DNA of 64,000 nt, taken from positions 15,449,901 through 15,513,900 of the forward strand of contig NC_079979.1 of the NCBI RefSeq assembly GCF_029852145.1, in the 5' to 3' direction. A program made the position numbers and the translations under genes. Position 1 is the first letter of the stretch, and each line of letters begins with the position of its first letter. The DNA comes from Microplitis mediator (Eukaryota; Arthropoda; Insecta; Hymenoptera; Braconidae). Below, in pieces: positions 22,513 to 34,387 of the stretch. The notes beneath the pieces are model-generated. The model worked only from the letters and a program-made list of their open reading frames with translations. It had not been told where the DNA came from and ran no database searches.

Positions 22513-25500
22513 TTAACAAACACAACATCCGTTGCCGTGATGTTTAGCTTTGCCGCTTTTTGGAATAGCGAAACTCGGGCAACATTGATCGGATCTAATT
22601 AATAATTGGGAATTATTTAGAGACTCGCTGCTCTCCATGGCAGGACAAAATGCATTCATAAGTGCGATGTTGATGTCATCACATGGTGTCGCTTCACGAG
22701 AAAATTCTGAAAATTTAATAATTCGTGGGTTACTTAGACTGTAAAAAAAACCGGGATAAGTCCAGGTGGTGTAGGTGTTAAAATTTTCAGTTAAAATAAC
22801 ACTGCCGTCGGTGTAAATATTTTTTATCGGTGTTAAAAAAATTTACCGGTGTTTAAAATATTTAACGTTTTGAATATTTTTACTTATTCGATCACTACAC
22901 TGTAAAAAATCGGGAGTAAATCCGGATTTAGTTTCACTCCCAATTCACTCCGATCCGGAGTTTTGATACTTAAATAAATTTATATTAAACTGTTAAACAA
23001 TGTGTATGTGTGTTTGCGTGCATGTGTGTGTTCGGGTGTGTGCGGGTGTTTGTGTGCGTCTGTGCGAATATATGCTTGTGTGTGTTCGGGTGTGTGTGCG
23101 AGTGCGCGATTACGTGTGCGTGTGTGTGTGCGTATCAGCTGATTAATTGTAATACGCGAGTTTTACTTCGATTTTATTTAGTGGAGTTATTTTTTATTAA
23201 AAATATTATCAAAACTCTTTCCGGAGTGAATTTCACTCCGGAGTAATCAAATTAATAAAAAATTATCTACTCCGCGAAAACTCCCCTTCGGAGTGAATGT
23301 CGCTCTGAGGGGAGTGAATAATTAAAAATTCATTCCCTCCGGATTTAATCCGCTTTCACTACGCGAATTTTTTACAGTGTACAGTTAATTAGTGTTTTTA
23401 TTAATTAATTAAATTATTGGTGATTGAAATGATGGCCGTAAAATTGTGTTATTTTTAAATAAATTACGTATCACATAAATAATTATTTAAATTTCCTCCA
23501 GATAATATTCATTAAATTTTCATATTTTTTTATATGTAATATATTTTTTTTTTTCTAATTTCTATACATGGAATTTTTTTACACCAATTTAACACCGGTA
23601 TTTTAACACTGCCAAATTACACCGTCTGCACCGGTGTTATATTTCATTTTAACACTGCTTTTTTTACGATGTATAAATATTTTTAGTATTCGGTTTTTTT
23701 TCGACAAATTAATAAAAAAAAAAATATCCACATGTAAAAAAAAATCTATAGGTGCAATTTTTTTTTTTAATTTATCATTTTTAAAAAAAGTAAAAAGTTA
23801 TTAGACGTTGGCTAATTTGAGTATCATTTACTTAATGCGTCTGTATCATTTAAATTGTCAGTGATATGATTATTACTATAACTAGATGTAGTATTACTTT
23901 TTAATTCTGTTCTACCGTGAACTCCTGCTGATTGTTCTCTAATTGGCAAACTGTCTCGGTGTAAACGAAAGTGTTCTTCGGTATCGTTTAATAATGATCC
24001 AAATACATTTGACGGATTACAAACTGCTGTTGATGTTGTTGATGATGCTTCACTTACTGAATTTGAACGTAATTCTGTTTAATGAGCAAATATTATTATT
24101 ATTCATTAAATTTGTTTTATTAATAATTAATAACATTAATTATCTATAAATTTATTATTTTTGTAATTAAAATTCTGGTTTAAAAAAGTTGACTATAATG
24201 AACTTAAAAATTTGAGTAGAATTTTGAGTCTACAATTTGGTAATTTATAAAATTTTTTTTAATTTATATGGGAAAAAAAAAACCTAAGTAATTTTGACTA
24301 GATTTTTTTAGCCAAAATTCGCCTAATAAACGTCAATAAAAAAATTAATTATTTATGCCTAGTCTAAAATTTTTTTTTGGGCGGCAATTAACTCTGCAGG
24401 CCCAAATTACCCCGATTGGCTGTAATTATAATAATTATTTTTTTTTAACTCAAAAATTTAAAATATCGCCGCCTTGAAACTTCGAAATTGTCTAGAAAAA
24501 TTTCCATAATGATCAAAATTATTTTTGAAAATACATTATTCATTAATTTTTAATTACTAATAAATAAATGAATGAATAAATAATAACCTGACAAATTAGG
24601 ACTTTTGGTGGGCGTATTAGCTTCTGAACGACGCGCAACATCTTGAAAAGTAATCGGTGAATAAATACGCCGTTCATCAGAGATAATTCCCGTGGAACCA
24701 AATGGTGTAGGAGAAGAAATTCGTGATCCAGGAGATTTAGCAGATATATCAATATATGAATGACTGTCTGATAATTTATGTGGTGATCCACAGGCGACAG
24801 TACTGTTGTTGTTTGACAATAACGTGCGTTTTTCCGTCATGCGATTCATCCAGATTGGCGGCTCTTGTATTGTTATATTTTTTGTAACATTTGAACGCAA
24901 TGGACGTTTTTCCAACCAGTACGTTTTCATTGATCCTGATAAAAATAATTTAAATACACTCAGATTAATTTTTAGTAAAAATTACCCAAGAAGTTTGATA
25001 CTGTGAGGGCATGTGGTAAATATCTTAATTTCTCCCGTGCTCAGTGTAGAATATACTACTCGGTAGCGTGTAAATGAAGTGCAATTTCTACTAACGACAT
25101 AGTAAAAATTTAGTTACTGACTAGATGTCCCTGCACTGTAAAAAAAGCGGTGTTAAAAATGGACTCATTTTAACTCCGCCCGGTGTTAAAATAAAATTAC
25201 ACCGATGTAGGAGGTGTAATTCGGCGGTGTTAACACCGGGGAATTTTTTTAACACCGGTGCAGAAAATTTACACCGGCGGTGGCGTTATTTTCACACCGC
25301 TTTGGGTGTTGAAATTTAACACCGCCGATTTTAACACCTACACCGCTTGAACTTACCCCGGTGATTTTTTACAGTGTACAGCACCAAACTTTATGGGTAA
25401 TTTTTACTCAAAAATTATCCGGGTGTACATTTTAAGTAACCGTAAAAATTTTAATTATTCAAATAACTTATTTATTAAGTTTATAAATAAAAATTTACCT

Positions 25501-28500
25501 TTGCCCTTGACCTGTATTTCGCCACGCTCCTTGACCTTATAAAACGGCGATAGTAACTCTTTAGTCGATTGTGATATATGAATTTGCATGGCCTCACTTG
25601 TGGCCTCCATGCGCGAGGCAGTGTTTACAGAGTCACCGAACAGACAGTATCGCGGCATTTTTAGACCAACTATACCTGCTACCACTGCACCACTATGAAT
25701 ACCCACGCGTATTTGCAAATGATCACCTTTCAAATAATCAAAAATTCATTTTTGCTAATTATATGCACCAATAGGGTAGAGGTACCGTTTTTGCCCAATT
25801 TTGAACACTTCGATAATTCAAGGGGGACCGCTAGTGTGAAATTTTGAAAAAATCAATTTTTTTTTCATATTCCGATACTCTATAGCTTCAAAAATAACAC
25901 TAAAATTTCCAGTGCATATCTCGAATAGTTTTTGAGTTATAGATAAAGAGCAACCGCTCATCGGTTCTCAAAAATACATTTTTCAAAATTGCTGCAGTTA
26001 TAACTCGAAGACAAATCATCTAATCGATTTGATTCTTGTTGTAGCTTCTTTTATGTTTCTCCATACCATGAACCTCCAGTTTTCCCATCGAATAGAAAAT
26101 GTAATTTTGGCAGGCCAATAATCATCGAATTTTTGCGCGAAAATTTGAAACTTTTTTTAAAAACTCCGCCATTTTGTTGAATTTCAATTTTTCTTTTCGA
26201 TCGAGGGTCATGGTACAAAAAATACCTTCTAATTTAATAAATTTTTTGGTTTTTTTGATTTCATGTTTGTGAAGGTCGCTATCACTACAGCAGTGGGGGG
26301 ACTTTTTTTGGAGCGGGAGATTGCGAATAACTCGCTGAATTTTTAATTTTTTGGTCCAAAAATTTTATCACATATTTATTATATATCCACAAATATATCC
26401 TCAAAGCATTGAAACATTCCATTCAGTAATTTTCTTTAAAAAAATTCCCGAAAATCATATTTTTTTCAGACGGTCACACTAGTGGTCCCCCTTAAATGAA
26501 ATAATTAATAATAAACGCAATTACATAATTAATTTTTAAAATAAATTTAAAAAAAAATAGAGCAGTGGCCACAAATTTTTACTTTCTAAATTTACTAGAT
26601 TTTTTTCTTCCAAAAATAAATGAAGCCGTACTTCTGCCTGATTACCAAAATTTTTTATAGATAAAATTTTTTTTGGCTTCTCTCCCAACCCCACTAAGAC
26701 TTTGCCCTTAGACCGAATAAATTTCGACACTGATTTTTTGTAATAAAATATACGGAAAATTCTTGTTGTATTGTAAATTTTTGTTTTTCATATTTATATT
26801 AAAATAAATTACCAGTAGAACGATCTTTTAAATCAGTAATTGCTTCGACCATATCCAAGGCCATGTCACAAACACGGTCAGCATGATCTGTTTCTTTCGA
26901 TGGTGCTCCAGATACTACCATATAAGCATCGCCTATTGTTTCTACCTAATAATTATTGGGTCAAATTTATTAAAAATGATAAATAAATATTAATAAATGT
27001 TAAAATTAATTAATTAAAACCTTATAAACACGATTACGTTCAGTGAGTGTATCAAAAAGTGAATACATGGCATTTAACATGGACACAACTTCCATGGGGG
27101 TCAATCTGCTACAAATTTCAGTGAATGTAACCACGTCGGAAAATAGGATTGATACATTATCAAACATCTAAAATAATAATGACATAAATAATTAATAAAT
27201 TACTAGTAGTAAATAAATAAATGAAAATATTTAAATTTACTTCACAAGTATCTATTGGATTTTCTCCATTTCTCAAGCGGTCGGCAACTTGTTTGGGTAT
27301 CATTTGATAGAGTAATTCATCAGTACGACGCATTTCTTCGTCTAATTTACGCATTGACTCTTCAAGCTTTTTACTTTTAAGTTGCTCTTGATCTAGAGCT
27401 AATTTCAATTCAACGGACTGCTGAGTGCCGGCTAACATTAAATCTCTGTATAAATTGAATCAATTATTTGATTAATAGATTAATTAAGAGAAACTGGCGC
27501 ACGAAGGCTCATCTGAGCAAGTAATTATATCTTATGTCTTCAGAAAATGTTTGTGATTACTCTAGTTCGGTAAAAAGTCAGTAAACTATCGGTATATTAC
27601 AGAAATTCTTTATGAAAACTCAGAAAATTGCCGCAATTACTCTAGTTCGGTAAAAAGTCAGTAAACTATTGGCAAATTACAGAAATTCCTTATGAAAACT
27701 CAGAAAATTTCCATAATTATTCGATTTCGATAAAAAGTCAGTATCCTATTGATAAATTACAGAGATTTCTTATAAGAACTCGGAAAATTTCCGCGATTAC
27801 TCTATTTTGATAAAAAGTCAGTATACACGGAAAAAAATGAACTGTATAAACTGAGAATGACAAGTAATATAATGATAAAGTGATCAGTAAATACCATCAT
27901 TCTAAATAGTAATTTTTTAATTTATGATTAAAACGTGAATCATTACAGGATAAGTATGAAAATTTATTGTCTATGTAAGAAAAATTACTATTTGAACTTT
28001 AAAAATCGTAACTGATATCTAGAAAATTGACGACACGTATTATAAAATTTATTCTTTAGAAAGTTAAAATTCCCCATATTGATACCCGGATTCCGGGTTA
28101 TAATTTCAAACACTAATTTTTAAAGTTTATTTTTTTCCATATAAACTATTGATAAATTACGAAAAATTTTAATAGGAAACTCCTGAAAATTTAATAATTT
28201 AGAAAAAAAAAAAACAATTTGATAAATAATTCTTATAACTAAAAATTCTAATCTCACAAATATCATGAAATAATGAAGTGTACCTGCTGAAATCATGCAT
28301 CGATAAATCATTGATATACAATCCAGTAGCTATCAATGCATTGAGATCTGGCATAACTGGCGTACCGAGATACATCATCATCCGCCAATTATCCATGTAA
28401 ATCATCTGCCCCTTTAATCTCAAAGTTTTATCTTCAGGTAAATTTGAACTGTCGTCACTCAGGAATACCGCCTGTTTTTTGCGGTCCGCCGGACGTTCTG

Positions 28501-30391
28501 TCAAAACTGGTTCTACTGAGACTAATTCGAATATGTTATTTGTTCTATTTAATATCTAAAATCACAGTAATTATTATTGTCATTATCATTAAATTTTACA
28601 AAATAATTTAATAGTTTATATTTCATTTAAAAAAATCCATACCGACTGAAACTTAAAAGCAATCAATGGTCTCACTAAATCAAACCAGTGAGTTATTTTT
28701 TTTCCAACTAAATCGGGTAAAATTACTATCAAAGAATTACCGATACTTCTCACAACCATGTCGTATCTATAATATTTAATTTATATATTAACAGTAATTA
28801 TTTATATAATAGTATATTATACACCAAGGGTGGAAAATAGGAGATTCCAACCCTACCTGAGCCGAAGGCCAGGGTGGAAGTGGAAAACTCGCGGATTGGG
28901 ACGTCCCATCTTCCCCCGTAGTATTTATACTATTTTTCACCAAATCTGCACCTGAAAGTTTAAATTCTTGTTTCTGTTTATGAGAAAAATGGCGCGTGCG
29001 CTAATTTTTAACATTTGTTTTATCATAAGAGAAAGAAACCACTTTCATCCCTCTGTACAGAACAAAAATTTAAACTTTCAGCGCAGGTATGGTAAAAAAA
29101 TGTACATATGTAAGTTTGAATAATTATTACCCAAAGACGATGCAAAACGGAAATATTTCAAATAAAACCGATGCGCCGATCGGTAAATGTTTTTCTTCAC
29201 GGGTCATAGCAAGTGACGCAAAAGTGAATGCGCGGTTATCGAACGTCAATTGAAATGTAACATGGACTGTATCAAAAAGTACTTCTTCACGTATTAATTC
29301 GATAATTAATTCTTTGTGGTAAAAATGTCGGGCTACTTCACGGATTTGGCCCATTGTATAGTAAACGAAACCACGTCTTTTACTTCGATAGTGTAATGTC
29401 AAACCTATTTAATAAAAAAGAATATATATTAATATGTATATAATGCAGTATAATGAAGTTATGTTATGTAGGGCGCTCTCACTTTTATTTAAATTTTACC
29501 TTCAAGTAGAAGTGAGACACAAAATTTGGCATAAATAAATATAAGGGAGACTGGGGTAAAATGAGCCATCGTTTATGACAAAAAAAATTTTTTTTATTTA
29601 AAAATTCGTAAATAATGAGGCATGTGGATCAGTCCAAATAATGCGTGCAATTTAAAATTTTTATTTAAAATTTTTTTTTATAATTGTGGGCCATTTTACC
29701 CAGAACAAAAGGATTTTTTGGTACAAAGAATTTTTCCTCGCCCCATGAAAATTTTCATTTTCAAATCATAGTACAAAAATTTTTTAGGGCCAGTATTTTA
29801 CTGGGGGTGGGTAAAAATTTTTGGCGCCAAAAAATTCTTTTTTTCTGTAAACCTCAGAGTAAATTTTTTCGAGTTCTGAATAAAACGATTTAGAAAAAAA
29901 TTATTAATTAAAAATGAAATTATACCTTGACGTGTTTCATTTTCACAAATAAATGAAGGCGCACGCATACGTGGGTAGGAAAATTTAAGATACTCATGAA
30001 GGTTATCAAGACCATTCAGAAAATCACGTACATGACGTCCTAATACTGATAACACTCTATCATAACCATATTGACCAACGAAACTCACAAAGTGTACTCC
30101 CATTTGATCGAAAAATTCATTTTCTGATATCCCGAGTACCTAAAAAAATTTAAATAGTAAATTAATTACTAATTACTAGTATCCGTTATCTGTAATAAAT
30201 AAATCTCGTGACTGATGACGTACAGTAACAGCCTTTTTAGCCAACCGCGGGATTAAATTCTCTGGGTAAACCTGATGAACGCTAAAACTGGGCTGATCAA
30301 CAGCCGCGAGTCTTCTTATTTCTTCCCATTTTTCTTCTCCATATTTTTGACGAATAAATTCTGACATATTTTCTAATATTAGTCCATACAT
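22513..30391 (-). CDS. Gyc88E: Atypical soluble guanylyl cyclase Gyc-88E-like, 849 aa
   Basis: Haem-based gas-sensing enzyme converting GTP to cGMP. Exons in transcript order: 30391-30224, 30139-29926, 29404-29131, 28766-28643, 28555-28284, 27445-27241, 27167-27021, 26945-26813, 25726-25499, 24935-24588, 24074-23832, 22706-22513; phases agree throughout. The H-NOX domain starts MYGLILENMSEFIRQKYGEE; the proximal haem ligand is His104 (LDNLHEYL), and the YxSxR haem-propionate motif is YRSKR (133-137). A PAS-like and coiled-coil region precedes the cyclase domain. Cyclase metal ligands are Asp430 (LFSDVVTF) and Asp474 (ETIGDAYM); the guanine-specifying pair Glu470 and Cys540 is kept, so it should be active. 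Fly Gyc-88E is an atypical, oxygen-sensing cyclase able to act alone. A long, low-complexity Ser/Asn-rich tail (about 600-849) ends CCVC, a possible lipidation site. The mature start and tail exons rest on splice logic only. Confidence 0.93.
22898..23379. mobile_element. Family A element nested in family B (TA duplication)
   Basis: Starts CACTGTAAAAAATCGGGAGT and ends TTTTTTACAGTG, flanked by TA at 22896-22897 and 23380-23381. The same site in the family B copy at 54172 reads GATCACTACAGTTAATT with no insertion, so the ends and the TA duplication are fixed by comparison. This supports a Tc1/mariner-like mechanism. A G/T-rich stretch (23000-23136) lies inside. Confidence 0.88.
23000..23136. 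repeat. Degenerate GT-rich minisatellite
   Basis: Made of TGTG, GTGCG and TTCGGGTGTGTG variants, with a unit near TGTGTGTTCGGGTGTGTGCG recurring at least three times. It accounts for the cysteine/valine-rich ORF on this strand, which is not a gene. Confidence 0.7.
25134..25376. mobile_element. Family B element, short copy
   Basis: A 243-bp copy with CACTGTAAAAAA at the start and TTTTTTACAGTG at the end, full of CGGTGT/ACACCG words and largely palindromic. It lies in the Gyc-88E intron 3' of the exon ending at 25499. The right flank is TA and the left flank is TG, so the target duplication is imperfect. Confidence 0.75.
25820..26493. mobile_element. TIR element with AAGGGGGACC ends
   Basis: The left end AAGGGGGACCGCTAGTGTGA (25820-25839) is mirrored at the right (26474-26493) with one mismatch. 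674 bp, no ORF. It lies in the Gyc-88E intron between the two cyclase-domain exons 26945-26813 and 25726-25499. Confidence 0.65.
27535..28185. repeat. 80-bp tandem repeat, interrupted by a MITE
   Basis: TAAAAAGTCAGTA recurs at 27571, 27651, 27731 and 27811, exactly 80 bp apart; the fourth unit is cut at 27823 and its remainder continues from 28142 (AAACTATTGATAAATTAC). The copies are well conserved, which suggests a recent array. Located in a Gyc-88E intron. Confidence 0.82.
27824..28141. mobile_element. MITE with CACGGAAAAAAATGAAC ends, copy 1
   Basis: 318 bp inserted inside a tandem-repeat unit, with TA on both sides (27822-27823 and 28142-28143). The same element, in the opposite orientation, is at 38091-38393. 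The tandem-repeat context gives an empty site (CAGTAAACTAT). The right end is mutated (CCATA). Confidence 0.8.
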
Positions 30392-33300
30392 TTTGTCGCA
30401 TTAATTTTTCTTAAATTAAAAAAAAACATACAAATTATTTCTCAAATAAAATATTAAATTTTTTTCAAATTAACCCGCGTGAAAAAATTTTCCAAAAATA
30501 TTGCGCACGGAAAACTTTCAACTTTCCGATAATTCTTTTCAAATTTCACAGTTTCAGGCTCAAAAATTTTAAACCAGAACTAAAAATAAATTTGTACTTT
30601 TTTAAAAATTTATTTAGCTGTCAAAATTTTTTTCAAAAAACACTAGACCAAATTGTTGTCAATTTCCATTTTAAATAAAAAAACAAAACTTTAAATTCTG
30701 CATTGTCTTGAAATTAAAAGTTTCCCACACGGAAAATTTTTGAATAAAAATTTTTAAATTTACTCAGGCACCGAAATTTTGAAGGTTTCTTACCTACTTA
30801 AAATAAATAAAAATCTCCAGCCTATAAAACAAAATAAATTTTTTAATCGTCTTTGAATTTTTCAAAAATTTACAGCAACTGAAAATTAATTATCAATAAA
30901 TAATAAAATCATAGTTCAGCAAATTGAATAAAAAAACAAAAAAATTACATAAACATTAATAAAATAAAATTAAATGATACAGGTAAAAGTTTATTATTAG
31001 CACACTTGTAAGTATTGTCACGTTCGCGCACTCAACCACGAATACATTATAAAATAAAACCAGAATCAATTTTGCAGCTCCGTTCTTCAGGAGCAAGGAC
31101 TTGAAATTTATACCATTTACCTAATCTTCAAAAGTAACTTTTATCCATTAAATTCAAACCACTCAAATAAATATCCAAATATAAATAATAACATTCAATT
31201 AAATAATTCAATAAATGATAATTGACATATAAATTTTCTCTAAATAATTTAATTAAACAAAAATAAAAAAAAAGAAGTAATTATCGTTAAATTTAAATAG
31301 ATTCTTACCTTACAGCCAAATTACAAATTATATCGTTAGTTATTATCTAAAAACACGCAACCCTATTTTCTCACGATTAGTAAGCACGCACTAATTGTTA
31401 ATTGTTTTATAATTACTATTATTTATTTATTTATTTGGTTATTTTTAGTTGACGTTTAAAATATTTAAATAATTTTTTTTTTTAATTAATTTTTTAAAAT
31501 TTATAATTAATAAATATATTAAATATATATTATAATTTGGAGGTTTTTAAGTGCACAAACTTCTTCTCACAAATGCGTTATATTTCGTCTTTCTATAAAT
31601 AATAAGAAAACGCAACTAAACGAACGAGGACCGTAGTGGAGTCACTAAAAAAATATCCTGAAATAAATATCCAGTGCAATTTATTATTTCTCATAATATT
31701 ATATATATATACATACATACATATATATATGTATATATTTATATAGTTTTTTTTTATTTTTAAGTACAAAAAAAAATTTGGTCTATTATTTTTAAAATTA
31801 ATTATTAATAATTTTTGTAAAATTTATTTATTTTTTATATATTATTATTATTGTTTTTATATACGCTGTGATTTTATAAAATTACAGTACAAGGCCCGCG
31901 ATAGGACCACAGTCCGCAGTTTTCTTGACGAGCGGGTTTCCTATTCACCAGACAAAACGTACACCTGCGTCACGATTTACGCACAAGGTCTACAACGGTG
32001 ACACACATGTCCATGCACTCTTATCGTTGTACTTAATGTATTAAAAAATAAGTATATATATGCAGCAATAAGTAATAAATAATAACAATAAATAGATATA
32101 TAATTATAATAACTGATAAAAAATTTGTTCAATTTTATTTGCAAGCTTGTTAGTATTTTTACTATCGTACTGATAAAGAAAAAAAAAATTGTTTTAATAA
32201 ATATTAATTATTTAAAAATAATAACGACCTACATTTTTAGCTGAACGTGTGTTAATTATATTGATAACTAATTAAATTTTAATTTTAAATAATTTACCTG
32301 AGTATTCTGCTCAATGTATTTGTCAACTTTTTTTATTAGCATCAATTTGTTGTCGTGTCTTAATTTAATTTAATGGAAACTGACTCTAGTTTTCATTTAA
32401 GTTTTCAAATTAATTTATTATTTTAGACATTAATTGTAATTTTATTGGATGCATATTAATGGGTCCAATCCACTTAATTTTATCATCTGATCCATTCATA
32501 ATTAATTGAATTATTCAAATTTTCACCTGAAAAAATTAATATAATTAATTAATTTATTTATTGCACAGAAAAAAAAATGAATTTTTTGGAGAAAAAAATT
32601 TTACTCCCCTCAAAAAAATTTGTATTTTCTCCAAGAAATTTTTACACAAAAAATTAAAAATAAAAACTTTTACTCGTCTCCAAAAAATTTTTCCATTATA
32701 AATTGAAAATATAAATTTTTTGCTTTAAGAAAATTTTCGTCTTTAATTTATCATACAAAATATATTTTTTTTTTGTATATATATTTTGTAAATAAATAAA
32801 ATAAGAGAACAAATTAATAACATATATAGAAGCAACAAGTAACAAAACTAATAAATTTACGCGCGCAAAGTGAGACAATGAGTTTTAAAAAAAGTAATTA
32901 ATCTACAATCCAGATAATAATTAAATATAATTAATAATAATAAAAAATTACTTACTGGTAAGAGAGCTCGGTTTTGGATAATTCGATGATCCATATGCTG
33001 AAATTTTGCATTTGAATATTAGTAATTTCGAGTGAGTGGAATACTATTCAACACGTTATACTTGAGCTTTGATATCCTTGACTTGTACTCTCTCTGATAA
33101 AGGAAGTATCGGGGGATAGACAACGCGCAAGTCCTCCTACACCCTAACGAATATGTTTTCTGTCTTATAGAATAAAAAAAAAAAAATAAAATAACCGAGA
33201 GGGAGTCACGCACAAAATTGATTTTATATAAAAAAAAAAAAAATATATGTATTAGAAACAAAACTAATTTTACGATAACTCCCACTATTTTTATTTGTCA

Positions 33301-34387
33301 CGCACAAAATATACTGTCATTATTCTATAAATATAATTTAATTATATACACATCGCTGTATACATATTTATTTAGAAATTTATTATTTAATTGAATTATT
33401 TGTTAATTATATTTAATAGGACTTTGATTTTTTTTTAGATAAATTAATAAAGTTTTGATTAAATAAAGAAAATTTTGTTAATTTGGTTTTATTAAAATTA
33501 ATATTTAATTTTTTTATAAATTATCGATATGAAAAAAATTGTTGATATGTAATATATGTATATAGATATATATTTTAGGAATCTATGAATAAATTATCAT
33601 CTGATTTATTTGAAAATTGAATCGAACAATTTAAATTTTTTAGTAATTAGAAAAATTTGATTAATAAATTTTTTCAAAAATTTGAAATTTCAAATTACTC
33701 AGCATTTTTTATTGTATTTCCCAGGGAAAAAATCAAGATCTGACAGGATCTGATAATTTTAGTTTTTTTTTTCAGTAAATCCTGAAAAATTTCTTTCAGA
33801 ATAAAATTTTGAATTTTCAGTTTAAAAAATTGGGTTTTTAAAAACAATTTTCTGAATGTACTCATGGTATAAAATTTAAAAATTTTTTTATAGCGACAAA
33901 TTACTCATTACTTCAACAAACAAATTTCAAAAATTTATATTTATTATTTAAATTTTTGATATAAAAATTTTAAAATATTGACAGCCAAATTCAAAAAATT
34001 TTTATACCATTATCCCCCTTACGAGTGATTAAAATTAATTGTCTAATTCTATTTTAATAATAAAACAATTTTCCAAATATTTAAATTCCAATTAAAAACC
34101 CGCGCGAATTTTAAATTTCAACTTTTACAAATTCAAATTCCCCGCCAGTTATAACTTCCAACAAACTCCACAGATTGGTTAAAGAAAATCATCTGACAGC
34201 TAAAAATAGACCAATTAAACTCAACAATGCACTTAGTTTAACATTATCTTAATTATTAACACAAATAAACACACATTTATAAAATCTAAAAAAAAAAACT
34301 CAGTGTGTTGTGGCAGAGTGTTGAGGTTCAGTTGATTTGTTACTAATTAAGGTTAGAATTTTGTTAACTTGACACTCCACCATCAAA
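30392..34387. other. Intergenic region between divergent Gyc-88E and TMEM165
   Basis: 4 kb with no protein gene seen. A leader exon model for Gyc-88E is given separately (31309 onwards). A second GTAAGTAA donor, read leftward at 32953, could end an alternative leader exon from 32955 to about 33150. 31870-32010 is unusually GC-rich for the window. The rest is AT-rich and holds the TMEM165 promoter near 34300. Confidence 0.45.
31309..31650 (-). other. Putative 5' UTR exon of Gyc-88E
   Basis: A strong donor (GGCTGTAAG|GTAAGAATC) ends this exon at 31309 on the minus strand. A matching acceptor (TTTTTAATTTAAG) lies at about 30410-30422, just upstream of the Gyc-88E start codon. The upstream limit is a guess. 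The spliced leader would have a short upstream ATG (ATGCGACAAAATG) overlapping the start, which could lower translation. Confidence 0.4.

Larger units (their letters stand above)
22738..23672. mobile_element. Family B element carrying a nested family A element
   Basis: The left part (22738-22897) and right part (23380-23672) together rebuild one family B copy, beginning GACTGTAAAAAAAACCGGG and ending TTTTTTTACGATGTA. It is split at GATCACTA|CAGTTAATTAG by the element at 22898-23379. It lies in the Gyc-88E intron before the last exon. Confidence 0.75.

Noticed and set aside
23010..23246. Cys/Val-rich small protein frame
   Set aside because: Translation of the GT-rich minisatellite within a family A element.
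31870..32010. GC-rich island considered as a tRNA or coding exon
   Set aside because: No cloverleaf or frame could be made out; it may be regulatory but nothing supports a call.
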